A stretch of DNA of 64,000 nucleotides, taken from Pseudomonas oryzihabitans (GTDB lineage: Bacteria > Pseudomonadota > Gammaproteobacteria > Pseudomonadales > Pseudomonadaceae). Shown in pieces: positions 56,094 through 64,000 of this stretch. Position numbers and translations under genes: made by a program. Position 1 is the first letter of the stretch. Each line of letters opens with the position of its first letter. The notes beneath the pieces are model-generated. The model searched no databases. It was not told the DNA's origin and saw only the letters and a list, made by a program, of their open reading frames with translations. The DNA lies in NCBI RefSeq assembly GCF_024652905.1, contig NZ_CP102429.1, positions 124,001 through 188,000 of the forward strand. The letters are read 5' to 3'.

Positions 56094-57227
56094 ATGAGAA
56101 ATTTGAAAGCGAGTGTGGTGCGTGACGCGGCAAAGGTGCGGGGCTGGGATTCCATCCTGGAGGATCTGTGCCCTGAGATCGATGCACGCGCATTCAGCAA
56201 GGTGGGGCGCCATGTCGCCTGCCCTGTGCACGGCAAGACCGGGCGCAAGGGGGATGGCTTCCGCTTCTTCCGCAAGGACTTTCACGAGTCCGGCGGCGGG
56301 ATCTGCAACACCTGCGGTGCGTTCCCGGACGGGTTCGCGCTGCTGCAGTGGCTCAAGAGTATCGACTTCGCTGATGCGGTATCGCTGGTGGGAGACCGCC
56401 TGGATATCCGCTCTACCGATGACGAGAACGTGCAGGAGCGTGTCAATCGCCAGAGCCTGCCTCAGCTTCAAGCCCGGCGCGAAGCCGCAGCGGCGAAGCA
56501 GGCGGAGGAGGACACGATGCTGCGCAACCGGCTGAACAAGATGTGGGCGGAGACCATCCCGCTGACTCATCCCGATGCCGAACCCGCGCGGCTGTACCTG
56601 GCCAGCCGAAAGATCCTGATCTGGGATCGCAGCGGCCTCGAAGGTACGGTGCGGTTTCACCGGGGCCTGTCCAGCCACAATGAAGATGGGCGCTTTGAAG
56701 GCGAGTACCCGGCGATCGTCGCCAAGGTCTCGAAGGCGAAGATGCCAATCACCCTGCACCGGCACTTTCTCACCGCCCGCGGCGAGAAGGCACCGGTGGA
56801 GAACCCGAAGAAGATGTGCGCCTATCCCAGTGATCGTCAGGTTACCGGTGGCGCCATCTGCACCGGGCCGTGGGATGCTCAGGTCGTCGACCTGTGCGAA
56901 GGCCTGGAGACCGCGTTTGCGATCGAAACAGGGATGGATCTTGCGGTTCGGGTTTACCCGGCGGTGAGCGCCACCTTGCTGGAAGCGTTTGAGCCTGGGC
57001 CGTCGACCAAGCTCGTTCGCATCTGGATCGACAAGGACCGGTCCGGTCGTGGAGAGGAAGCTGCCAAGGTGCTGCGCAAGCGGCTTTGGGAGCGGAACAT
57101 CCAGCTGCAGGTCTTCGCGCCGCCGCTCCCCATTCCGGAGGGCGCCAAGGGCGTCGACTGGAATGATGTGCTGTTGCAGCTGGGGCGGATGGGCTTTCCG
57201 CAGTGGGCGAGGAGGGCAGTTGCGTGA
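56094..57227 (+). CDS. Plasmid primase with zinc-binding and TOPRIM domains
   Basis: 377 residues from ATG 56094 (6 nt after GGAGG; 56091 possible). The N-terminal zinc motif ACPVHG...GICNTCG (about 42-75) and FPDGFALLQWL match primase-helicase zinc ribbons. The C-terminal TOPRIM shows VVDLCEGLETAFAIE, then VRIWIDKDRSGRGEEAA and DWNDVLLQ. It makes RNA primers, probably for complementary-strand synthesis after transfer. No helicase domain is attached. Overlaps the next gene by 4 nt. Confidence 0.85.
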   Translation: MRNLKASVVRDAAKVRGWDSILEDLCPEIDARAFSKVGRHVACPVHGKTGRKGDGFRFFRKDFHESGGGICNTCGAFPDGFALLQWLKSIDFADAVSLVGDRLDIRSTDDENVQERVNRQSLPQLQARREAAAAKQAEEDTMLRNRLNKMWAETIPLTHPDAEPARLYLASRKILIWDRSGLEGTVRFHRGLSSHNEDGRFEGEYPAIVAKVSKAKMPITLHRHFLTARGEKAPVENPKKMCAYPSDRQVTGGAICTGPWDAQVVDLCEGLETAFAIETGMDLAVRVYPAVSATLLEAFEPGPSTKLVRIWIDKDRSGRGEEAAKVLRKRLWERNIQLQVFAPPLPIPEGAKGVDWNDVLLQLGRMGFPQWARRAVA

Positions 57228-57514
57228 GCAGTTACCTTTTCGATCCGCGGATCGTGCCCACGGCGCCAGGCAGCCACGGTATCGATCCCTTTGCGCCGCC
57301 GGCGACGTTTGCCGGCGGCCCGGGGGAGTACCGCGCGCTGGTCAGGGAGCGGTACCGGGAGCACTACGGCCGGTACCGGATCCTGCTTCACGTAAGGGCC
57401 GCAGAGGAGGGCGCTACGCTGACCTTCCTCGGACCCTACGCCGCCGAGGCTCAGCTCATCATCAACACCTTGTTCGGTCAGACCGAACACCCTGAAAGGG
57501 TCAGCGCACGCTGA
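57224..57514 (+). CDS. Unknown small protein downstream of primase
   Basis: 96 residues from GTG 57224, which overlaps the primase stop and has GAGGAGGG 6 nt upstream. Alpha/beta; Arg-rich middle (EYRALVRERYREHYGRYR). The last codons are part of the terminator stem. Unknown function. Confidence 0.58.
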   Translation: MSSYLFDPRIVPTAPGSHGIDPFAPPATFAGGPGEYRALVRERYREHYGRYRILLHVRAAEEGATLTFLGPYAAEAQLIINTLFGQTEHPERVSAR

Positions 57515-57526
57515 CCCTTTTTTTTT
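57495..57526 (+). terminator. Strong intrinsic terminator closing the leader-rich block
   Basis: AAAGGGTCAGC, loop GCAC, GCTGACCCTTT then five more T. It overlaps the end of the last gene and ends the 21-kb single-direction block. Confidence 0.93.
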
Positions 57527-57598
57527 GCCTCGCGATCAACGCAGATGCCTTTCGTCTCGCCAGGCACGCACCGGTTGCCAGCAGGCCGGCCGGTTTAA

Positions 57599-57616
57599 TA
57601 CTGTATAAAAGAACAT
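57599..57616 (+). promoter_or_regulatory. LexA-like box
   Basis: TACTGTATAAAAGAACAT fits the LexA consensus CTG-N10-CAG in its left half and spacing, with CAT in place of CAG on the right. It lies 5-20 nt ahead of the gene at 57621, suggesting SOS control. Confidence 0.5.
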
Positions 57617-57620
57617 CCCC

Positions 57621-57878
57621 ATGGGACCTGTGGAGATGGCCCGCACCCCACCGCCGGCATTGACGCCCTATGACCAGCTTGCCGCTAGGGTTCATAGGCA
57701 AGTCATGAGCGCGCCTGGCGTCCGAGAAAAGCACGTCCACGTTGAACGACGCGACGCGAGAGATCAGGACTGGGACCAGCTGCTCGAGGCGATCAGCGAG
57801 ATGGAGGGCGTCATCATTGCCCACCGCGATGACGGTAGCGTCGACCTGTTCTGGAAGGTCAGCTACGACGACTTCTGA
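57621..57878 (+). CDS. Small possibly SOS-regulated protein
   Basis: 85 residues (an ATG at 57636 would give 80; neither start has a strong ribosome site). DQLAARVHRQVMSAPGVREKHVHVERRDARDQDW then ISEMEGVIIAHRDDGSVDLFW. Size, helix-strand pattern and a LexA-like box upstream recall DinI-type SOS modulators, but sequence similarity is not convincing. Confidence 0.5.
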   Translation: MGPVEMARTPPPALTPYDQLAARVHRQVMSAPGVREKHVHVERRDARDQDWDQLLEAISEMEGVIIAHRDDGSVDLFWKVSYDDF

Positions 57879-57989
57879 GTGATCGTATGACGCACTGGAA
57901 GGTTCGACCCACAACCGCGCTAGAATCGGCGTTTGCAATTTTCGAAAGGCATGGAGACTAGGTTCCAGTTACCTGCCGAGATCCAAACG

Positions 57990-58718
57990 ATGACCTATAA
58001 AGTTTGCAAAGTGAGCACCGCGGCCACGGACGCGCCAGGCGTCTACAGCGTCCTGTTCAATGGTGACGACCGCTTTTTCCGCCGGATCGAGGTCCACCTG
58101 AGCCGAGACCTCGGCGACAACGTGCTCGACTTCATCGAGCTCTACGGCTTGTGGTGCGCCCTGGTGCAATTCGAGCTGGCCGGGCACCAGCGTAACTGCG
58201 GAAACCTGAAGCTTGTGGTGTCACGCGGTGCGGTGAAGCGCCTGTTGCTCTCAGACAGCTCCAAGGGCGAGCTCTACGAGACGTCGAACGCGCTGCGCAC
58301 CCAGTTCTTCGGCCTCAGCGGTATCAGCGTCGAGAAGAACAAGCCCTGGACCCGTGGGGATCACCAGGCCTTCTGCGTTAAGTGGGACGGAACGCCCCCT
58401 CCGCAACCGTCGGTAGAGAACCCGGTATTCGGCAAGATCTATCTGACCCATCACACCCTGGTCGAGTACCTGGACGAGACGAAGGGTGAGTGCAAGCCGG
58501 AGAACGTCTTCCCGCGGCTGGCGCGGGTGGTCCGTGACCTGAATCGCGAAGTGACGCTCCCTGCCGAGGTACTTCGGCATAAGCAGCATCGCCACGCAGG
58601 TAACCAAGACGGCGTGCGGTACCTTGGCAGCATGGCGGGCTGGCAGCTCGTGACGAGGCCCGCGCTGGACCGGTCCGGTCTGCTAGCGATCACCGTATAC
58701 CAGCGACAACAGATCTGA
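57990..58718 (+). CDS. Unknown protein
   Basis: 242 residues from ATG 57990 (MTYKVCKVSTAATD...), with GAG 9 nt upstream; ATG 57951 is an alternative. TAGAAT near 57921 may be a -10 element. Alpha/beta with Arg/Lys-rich patches (LRHKQHRHAGNQDG). No recognised domain. Confidence 0.55.
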   Translation: MTYKVCKVSTAATDAPGVYSVLFNGDDRFFRRIEVHLSRDLGDNVLDFIELYGLWCALVQFELAGHQRNCGNLKLVVSRGAVKRLLLSDSSKGELYETSNALRTQFFGLSGISVEKNKPWTRGDHQAFCVKWDGTPPPQPSVENPVFGKIYLTHHTLVEYLDETKGECKPENVFPRLARVVRDLNREVTLPAEVLRHKQHRHAGNQDGVRYLGSMAGWQLVTRPALDRSGLLAITVYQRQQI

Positions 58719-58725
58719 GGTCCCA

Positions 58726-59142
58726 ATGTCCCACCGGCTGAACAGCTACATCGCGCGGCTGCGCACCGAGCTGATGAGCGTGCTCATGATGGCGGAGCCG
58801 GAAGTCTGGGAGCAGGTGCGCAACGCTTCACCTGAGGCGCAGATTGACGCGTTGTTCAAGAGCTCTGCGATCAGGCGCTTTATTTGCGAGCACGCGCTGG
58901 GGCAGGCTGGGTACGAGAAAGACGGGATTGTTCAGCGGCTCCGCAACGGTGTGCTGTACCAGCTGGAGCGCCTCTCGATCGACTGGGATCAGAATGGCTA
59001 CCCGGCGAACGTATTGCTCTTCGGCCGCCCCCTCTCGAACACAGACGACGCCGCTGCATTCTTGGGCCGAATCAGCGATTTCGTGAGCGTCCCTGCTGGC
59101 ATTCCAATTTCAGGACCTGAGATCTTGGATCTGGTGAAGTAG
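58726..59142 (+). CDS. Unknown protein
   Basis: 138 residues, 7 nt after the previous stop with GAGG upstream, so likely co-transcribed. Helical N-terminal two thirds (LNSYIARLRTELMSVLMMAEPEVWEQV). No known motif. Confidence 0.55.
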   Translation: MSHRLNSYIARLRTELMSVLMMAEPEVWEQVRNASPEAQIDALFKSSAIRRFICEHALGQAGYEKDGIVQRLRNGVLYQLERLSIDWDQNGYPANVLLFGRPLSNTDDAAAFLGRISDFVSVPAGIPISGPEILDLVK

Positions 59143-59442
59143 GGCCACATTTCGCCCGGAGAATTGGGGAGCAGCTTAGCTATTGCCCCGCTTCAGAGGA
59201 CCGCGATGCTATCGGTGGAACTCAGATATCTGCTGATGATCATGCTCGAATCCCATGGTGGGTGGACCCACTCACCTGTCCCTGGCGCTGAGCCTGCGGC
59301 TGGGAGGCGGGGGTGCTTGCGGCTCCTTGACCGATAAGGTGGCAGCAGCCCATCTGGAACGCAGCGTGGCCAACGGGTCAAACAAGGTGGCGCGGCCAAC
59401 AAGGCGGCTGCACCAGGTTAGATTTCCCGGAGGCGACAGGGC
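59143..59442. other. Intergenic stretch without a convincing gene
   Basis: About 300 bases between gene 58726 and the SRAP gene. Short open frames exist but lack ribosome sites or recognisable content. The SRAP promoter must lie here; no clear LexA box or hairpin leader is seen. Confidence 0.6.
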
Positions 59443-60075
59443 ATGTGCAGTCACTATGAGGCGCCGACGCCGGCGCGGTTGAAAAGCGCATTCGGCGCTT
59501 CCGTCGACGAGCAATACCAAGGCGAGCTCTGGCCCCTCTACATGGGACCCTTCGTTCGGCTGAACCCAGCCGAGGCGCAGGATGACGGCGCACCGGAGTA
59601 CGACATATCGGTAGGCCAGTTCGGCTTGCTGCCTGGTTGGGCAAAGGGCAGAAAGCTCGGGCGCAGCACCTACAACTGCCGCTCCGAAACGGCTGCCACA
59701 AAGAACTCCTTTCGCACCGCCTGGAAGAGGGTCCAGCACTGCATCATCCCTGCAGCAGCGATCTATGAGCCCGACTGGCGCAGCGGGAAGGCTGTGCCCA
59801 CGCGGATCGAGCGTGCCGACGGCGGCCTGATGGCGATCGCTGGGCTGTGGGAGGAATGGAGCGATCCAGATGGCAAGGGGCGCTTCAGCTTCACCATGCT
59901 GACCGTCAACGCTGACGATCACCCCTTCATGAAGAACTACCATCGGCCTGAAGATGAGAAGCGGATGTTGGCGATACTGCCGAATGGCTCGATCAAGGAA
60001 TGGCTGCAGGCGCCAGCCGAAGCAGCGAGCGAGTTCCTTCGTCAATATCCCTCAGATCGCCTGCGCGCCACTTAG
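59443..60075 (+). CDS. SRAP-family (YedK/HMCES-like) abasic-site protein
   Basis: 210 residues. The conserved Cys2 after Met (MCSHYEAP) is the nucleophile that cross-links abasic sites in single-stranded DNA. Other family residues are present: STYNCRSET (usually NARSE; here a cysteine replaces alanine), CIIPAAAIYEP (active-site glutamate) and DHPFMKNYH (histidine). It would protect ssDNA during conjugative transfer or SOS. GGAGG lies 10 nt upstream. Confidence 0.88.
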   Translation: MCSHYEAPTPARLKSAFGASVDEQYQGELWPLYMGPFVRLNPAEAQDDGAPEYDISVGQFGLLPGWAKGRKLGRSTYNCRSETAATKNSFRTAWKRVQHCIIPAAAIYEPDWRSGKAVPTRIERADGGLMAIAGLWEEWSDPDGKGRFSFTMLTVNADDHPFMKNYHRPEDEKRMLAILPNGSIKEWLQAPAEAASEFLRQYPSDRLRAT

Positions 60076-60512
60076 GTAAGGGCTGGGTCGACCGCCGCTG
60101 CTTCGATTGGAATACCTTCTTGGATAGCCTACTTGCGGCCGCTCAGCGGACCGGCTTTCCGCTCCTGCTGGTAGATTGATGCGAAGCACGGCGGTACTGG
60201 CGGCGTTACAGTTGCACCGGGGCCGAGGTCATCCGCATGCAACGTGCGCGCGAGGCTGACGCGGCGCTGTACAACGGCGTTGGCGAGCCGCTGGTAGCAG
60301 AAGATGGTGGAAGCGGGGGACCGACCCTCGCCTAACCCAGACCGGCCGTTACCGGTGTCGCCCAGCGTGTAGCCTAGAACTGGTCTTCTGCGGCACGCGT
60401 GCGAGCCAGCTTTTCACGCCCGCTCTAAGTATCTAAAAGCGCGCTGCAGGCCAATTATTCCCAACCTCGCCGACCTCGCGCGCTTGCGCAACAGGTAATT
60501 TGCTGTTCTTAT
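60076..60512. other. Intergenic region with a possible gene remnant
   Basis: About 440 bases. An open frame at about 60179-60336 (EARRYWRRYSCTGAEVIRMQ...) has protein-like composition but no start signal and is probably a decayed fragment. Near its end AACAG/CTGTT (60490-60507) is a small dyad. Confidence 0.4.
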
Positions 60513-60538
60513 TGTCCCGTGTCCTAGGACTTGGGACA
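60513..60538. promoter_or_regulatory. Palindromic operator of the three-gene cassette
   Basis: TGTCCC (60513-60518), then the perfect palindrome GTCCTAGGAC (60521-60530), then GGGACA (60533-60538): a 26-bp symmetric site ending 17 nt before the first ATG. Expected for autoregulation by the winged-helix protein encoded next. Confidence 0.6.
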
Positions 60539-60555
60539 AGTAGAGCGAGCAAAAA

Positions 60556-61200
60556 ATGAAAGGTCAAGACGTAGGCGTGATGCTCAGACTCGTATGTCTG
60601 CAAAAACACGAGGCGAGAGACAAGGTTGTAGCGACGTGGCCACACGATTGGCGCGACTGGCACCATAATGAGGAAGATGCCGCCTTCTCGTATCAACCGG
60701 ATTTCGATCTCGACGATATGTCACCAGGCGCCTCCTACTACACCGCACGCGCGTTGGAGGAACAGACCGGGATCAGCAAATCACAGATCGCCCTGGCTCT
60801 GAAGCATTGCGTAGAGATCGGCCTAGCTAGGGTGGATGTGCGCTCTCAGCTTCCCCGGGTCAACACCCAGGCTCTATTAGAGTTTCTCGTCTATGGACTG
60901 CGGTTCGTCTTTCCAGCTCGGTACGGCGAACTGACCAGAGGCATTGCGACCGGATTCGCCGCTCCTGTCCTTTCGCGCTCACTGATCAGCAGCGGTGAAC
61001 ATATCCCGGTGTGGCCATATGCCCGAGGGAAAACGATGGGAATGAAAGTTGAACCACTCTTCAAGACCGCAGTGCTAGCAGCTCGAAAGGATCCAGAGAT
61101 GTACGCGTTGTTGGCGCTAGTGGATTCCATTCGTGTTGGCCAACCACGGGAGCGAAATTTGGCTATTGAGCTTCTGCGCGAACGCCTGGAGATGACATGA
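60556..61200 (+). CDS. Winged-helix DNA-binding protein (antitoxin/repressor type)
   Basis: 214 residues. An HTH in the first half (YYTARALEEQTGISKSQIALALKHCVEIGLARV, about 70-102) is followed by a helical C-terminal domain. It precedes an AbiEii-like nucleotidyltransferase with a 4-nt overlap (ATGA), the order of AbiEi/AbiEii-type pairs, and stands behind a palindromic operator. It is therefore likely the repressor and possible antitoxin. It is not an obvious AbiEi by sequence. Confidence 0.65.
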   Translation: MKGQDVGVMLRLVCLQKHEARDKVVATWPHDWRDWHHNEEDAAFSYQPDFDLDDMSPGASYYTARALEEQTGISKSQIALALKHCVEIGLARVDVRSQLPRVNTQALLEFLVYGLRFVFPARYGELTRGIATGFAAPVLSRSLISSGEHIPVWPYARGKTMGMKVEPLFKTAVLAARKDPEMYALLALVDSIRVGQPRERNLAIELLRERLEMT

Positions 61201-61904
61201 ACGTCTTTCCGATTTTGAAAGAGATGATATGCAAGGTGGCGCACGCTCTAGGGCCTGATTTGTGCGAAGACATGACGTTCGTAGGAGGGTGTACAACCGG
61301 TCTACTGCTCACAGACGAGTTCATTCGCGATCAAGTGCGGGCTACGGATGACGTCGACTTGATCGTACCCGTAATGGGAGCGATTAAATATTTAGAGCTA
61401 CAGAACCGCCTGCGAGCGTCTGGGTTTAGGACGCCCCACCTTGCGAAGCAAAACGTTCCAATTTGCACGATGATGCTTGGCGACCTCCGCGTTGATTTTA
61501 TGCCGGCCGACGACTCACTGGGATTTACGAATCGCTGGTACCAAGATGCGATCAAGAGCTCAAGTCGATACCGATTGGACGAGCACACTTCAATCAAACT
61601 GGTCAATCCGGTGTACTTCATCGCGACCAAACTCGAAGCATGGAAGGGCAGGGGAAATGGAAAGCCGGTCGCCAACCGGGACCTAGAAGACATCTTTAAT
61701 CTTATTGAGGGCCGCGAAGAGCTTTTGGATGAGATCCAAGAGGCAGGTGACGATGTTCGAAATTACATTGCTGCCGAGATCGGCCTTTTATTCAGCGACT
61801 GCCCCCAATTTCCAGAGGCCATCAGCGACCAAACCAGAAACGATCCCGAGCGTGAAAGATTGCTGTACGAGCGTATGCGAGCCTTGATCGGGGAAGTCGG
61901 CTGA
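61197..61904 (+). CDS. AbiEii-like nucleotidyltransferase
   Basis: 235 residues. Polymerase-beta-type nucleotidyltransferase motifs: FVGGCTTGLLL (hG[GS] loop, about 28-38), ATDDVDLIV (catalytic D-x-D, about 49-57) and LRVDFMPAD (third carboxylate, about 96). The later region YFIATKLEAWKGRG...NRDLEDIFNLIE is typical of AbiEii/AbiGii-type proteins, which can modify tRNA and arrest growth. More AT-rich than the backbone, so probably acquired. The stop overlaps the next ATG by one base (TGATG). Confidence 0.8.
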   Translation: MNVFPILKEMICKVAHALGPDLCEDMTFVGGCTTGLLLTDEFIRDQVRATDDVDLIVPVMGAIKYLELQNRLRASGFRTPHLAKQNVPICTMMLGDLRVDFMPADDSLGFTNRWYQDAIKSSSRYRLDEHTSIKLVNPVYFIATKLEAWKGRGNGKPVANRDLEDIFNLIEGREELLDEIQEAGDDVRNYIAAEIGLLFSDCPQFPEAISDQTRNDPERERLLYERMRALIGEVG

Positions 61905-62590
61905 TGCACGTTACGTGGCAGAGCCGCCAAGGCGTAGGGCGCAGCAGCAATAACGATGCTGCTGCGGTAGGGTATACAGAATATGGCGTAATGGCGGTAG
62001 TAGTTGACGCGGCCGAAGATGGCGATGGGGCCGCATTTGCGCAGCACTGGGCAAGGTCTATCGTCATCGCTACACAAGAGTCTTCTTCGCCGCTTGATGG
62101 AGACTCACTCCGCGCGCTTATCAACGCTGAGCAAGACCGGCTGAGATCGAAGTTTTCGATTGAGAAAGCGGCTTATTGTTGCGTATTCGTTGACCTACGC
62201 GTCCTCCAAGTGGAGGTACTTTATGCAGGCGACTGCCAGCTAGGCATCCTGAAGACCGATGAGTCGGTTACCTGGATAACGGTTCCGCATACGCTCAGTC
62301 GCCAAGCGGAACTGCTGGGGATTTCAGCGCCGGTCGATGCACGGCATGTGCTGACGCGATGCTTAAAGGTGCATCGTGCGCACGTCCCAGAAAGCTGCAG
62401 CGTTACCTATGCTCAACCGGATCGGCTAATCGTATGTACAGATGGCCACTGGTACAAAAGCCATGCTGCGCAAGATGCGATAGCAGATGGATCAGATGAC
62501 GCCAGCGTACTTACCCTTCAGTTCGGCGGCCGGACGCAGTATGTTGAGTCCGACTGCGAGAACTTTTTTCCTTGCGGCCCTCTTGAATAG
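61904..62590 (+). CDS. PP2C-like serine/threonine phosphatase
   Basis: 228 residues. PP2C metal-binding pattern: GRSSNNDAA (N-x-D motif), VVVDAAEDGDGAAF (in place of DGHGG), VLYAGDCQLGIL (GD[S/C]), LIVCTDGHWYK (SDG) and GSDDASVLTLQF (DD/DN). The metal aspartates are therefore mostly present, with a variant second motif. It is coupled to the nucleotidyltransferase, so it may reverse or signal that enzyme's state. A phosphatase as third gene of an AbiE-like cassette is unusual. Confidence 0.72.
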   Translation: MHVTWQSRQGVGRSSNNDAAAVGYTEYGVMAVVVDAAEDGDGAAFAQHWARSIVIATQESSSPLDGDSLRALINAEQDRLRSKFSIEKAAYCCVFVDLRVLQVEVLYAGDCQLGILKTDESVTWITVPHTLSRQAELLGISAPVDARHVLTRCLKVHRAHVPESCSVTYAQPDRLIVCTDGHWYKSHAAQDAIADGSDDASVLTLQFGGRTQYVESDCENFFPCGPLE

Positions 62591-62729
62591 CATGACGACG
62601 CCTAGGATGTATGGAGCCCGAGGAAGCTCGATAGCTTCCCCGTACAAGCCCCGCTTCGACGTTTTTTGTGCCTAAAGCTTTTCTATCTACCGCCGATAAT
62701 CATGCCAGAACTCAGTATGGAAGGTGGAT

Positions 62730-63491
62730 ATGAACGGTAGGGCATGGAAATTTATTCTGGTATCGAGCGTGCTCGCTTGCAATTGGGCTCACGCTGACTT
62801 CCCAAGGACGTCCGTCGAGTGGAAAGCTCAGGAAGAAGGCGAAGCTCCCACCTCTCGCTACGATGTTTATATCGATACACTCCGATTCGAGTCTGACGAT
62901 GGCAACGCCGATTCGCAGATTCAGCTCGCTCAAGAGCTACTGATGAGCACTAAGCTCAAGTCAGACGACCTTCCAAAAATCAAGCTTCTGATAGACGCAG
63001 CCGAAAGCAAGCTTGGAGCGGAAAAGGTAAGCATGGCCCGCAGTCTGCTAAAGGGTCAGGAGGGCAAGGTAGCGGGTACCACTATCATTTCTGAGCCTAT
63101 CGTTGTTGGTCTATCACCCAAGCGTCCTCATAGCCCAGAAAAAGCGGAGTTTTATGCACGTTGCTCAGCAATGGCGTCTGTATTAAATGAAGAAATCGAA
63201 AAAGCCAAGGGTGCTACAGATCAGCTGTTCACTGATTTTTCTGTCAACTCCGCGGTCGCTTCGATTTTATACTCGGATTCCGCATACTTTCTAAAAATTT
63301 ATCAGCCGAACGAATATAGCTACAAATACCAAATGGCCAGGCACCGGGCACAAACTATTTATGCATTGCAAAACACAATGAATGCCTGCATGGCGAGCAT
63401 GAAGAAGGATATCGCCGAAATGAAGCCATTCGAGAAAAGTGCGCGTGATGATTTTTTTAAAATGGCTGATAACAGTGTAGGATTTAAATAA
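62730..63491 (+). CDS. Secreted protein of unknown function
   Basis: 253 residues from ATG 62730 (GGAAGG just upstream; GTG 62724 also in frame). Signal peptide MNGRAWKFILVSSVLACNWAHA-DF. The mature protein is helical and Lys/Glu-rich, with two cysteines (RCSAMAS, MNACMAS) that could pair in the periplasm. Low GC compared with the tra region. No family recognised. Confidence 0.6.
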   Translation: MNGRAWKFILVSSVLACNWAHADFPRTSVEWKAQEEGEAPTSRYDVYIDTLRFESDDGNADSQIQLAQELLMSTKLKSDDLPKIKLLIDAAESKLGAEKVSMARSLLKGQEGKVAGTTIISEPIVVGLSPKRPHSPEKAEFYARCSAMASVLNEEIEKAKGATDQLFTDFSVNSAVASILYSDSAYFLKIYQPNEYSYKYQMARHRAQTIYALQNTMNACMASMKKDIAEMKPFEKSARDDFFKMADNSVGFK

Positions 63492-63652
63492 TCCCGTCAG
63501 TTGTAAAAGTTTTCTAACCAGTAAGGCATTTTTCGTCATCCTTGCTGGCTGCACATCGTTTCGAACCGCGTGCACGGATTCTGGATCTGATCTTGCGCCA
63601 TGACCGGTTGTAGGCACGCACGGCCGCCCTGTCCGGCTGCGCGTCCTGTCAA

Positions 63653-63702
63653 GGCTAAGTAGAGATGTCGCTCTGACAGCTAAGTAAAAATGTCATTATG
63701 AC
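63653..63702. repeat. Imperfect direct repeat, possible IS end
   Basis: GCTAAGTAGAGATGTC... and GCTAAGTAAAAATGTC... are adjacent 25-bp imperfect copies, each ending in TGAC. Tandem terminal repeats containing AAATGTC are typical of IS21-family ends. This could mark the edge of such an element running off the window. Confidence 0.4.
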
Positions 63703-63981
63703 CTTACGTCCGAGCCTAACTCTTATCGGAGTGACATCAATAGTTGGTACCTAGCTGCAGGACTGCTGATAGTAGCCGCCGTCTTCTAGCTTCACGAAAG
63801 CAGCGATGACAATCGCAGCTCGGTACTGGCTTCTACCAGAGGCTTCGTGCTGTCACGGTGGTTTCCGCCAGGTTTGGGCAGCTGAGTGCAGGCGTACATG
63901 GCCGGACCGGGACGCCCAATGCCCTGAAGCCGTTACAGGTCAGTGAAGTGACTGATGCAATTAAGTGTGACGGAGGCATAG

Positions 63982-64000
63982 ATGGTGAGGGCAGCCGAGC
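63982..64000 (+). CDS. Start of a gene cut by the window end
   Basis: ATG 63982 with GGAGG 5 nt upstream (MVRAAE...). Only six codons are visible. The ~490 bases before it hold no convincing gene. It may belong to a mobile element, given the repeats at 63653. Confidence 0.35.

Overview
The window looks like part of a large conjugative plasmid, or a related integrative element, from a Pseudomonas-like gammaproteobacterium. This rests on the high GC content, GC-rich codon use, and an F/SXT/IncC-type transfer gene set with a MOBH relaxase. No replication gene, ParA, TraF, TraH or TraG is visible, so the element must continue outside the window.

Layout. 0.3-6.4 kb: small maintenance and unknown genes on both strands (UvrD-like helicase, Sel1-like secreted protein, Cas4/RecB-like nuclease pieces, orphan ParB, small membrane proteins). 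6.5-12.9 kb: relaxase TraI, coupling protein TraD, a helper and a DUF4400-type membrane protein. 13.0-35.5 kb: the mating-pair apparatus in SXT/IncC-like order (DsbA-like, TraL-E-K-B-V-A, DsbC-like, TraC, TrbI-like, S26 peptidase, TrbC-TraW fusion, TraU, TraN). It has two unusual inserts: a secreted repeat protein of about 2260 residues after the pilin, and an EAL-domain (c-di-GMP phosphodiesterase-type) protein between TraW and TraU. An intrinsic terminator follows TraN, and a DUF1845/AcaB-like regulator faces it. 36.4-57.5 kb: about 21 kb of mostly small unknown genes, all on the + strand, around a recognisable ssb - recT - YqaJ exonuclease - CobS-like ATPase - DUF3150 - CobT-like VWA core, with a methyltransferase and a primase, closed by a strong terminator. 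57.6-60.1 kb: a small gene behind a LexA-like box, two unknowns and an SRAP protein. 60.5-62.6 kb: an overlapping three-gene cassette (winged-helix protein, AbiEii-like nucleotidyltransferase, PP2C-like phosphatase) behind a palindromic operator. The end holds a secreted protein and repeats that may be an insertion-sequence edge.

The most striking feature is RNA-level. In the 36.4-57.5 kb block I count 25 genes preceded by a leader of the same two-hairpin architecture: H1, a GC-rich stem starting near AACCC, then H2, whose 3' arm or loop carries the Shine-Dalgarno GGAG, usually paired with CTCC, just before the ATG. The stem sequences differ between copies while pairing is kept, which indicates selection on RNA structure. 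Eleven copies carry an extra GCTGR...YCAGC hairpin upstream, and nine of these lie just after a terminator-like hairpin. They therefore seem to mark the first gene of each transcription unit, while inner genes have only H1+H2. This suggests a plasmid-wide translational control system.

Function as a whole: TraI/TraD process and deliver DNA, the T4SS builds pilus and channel with two Dsb proteins for disulfide-rich parts, the SSB/RecT/exonuclease set handles recombination, and the distal cassette looks like defence or addiction.
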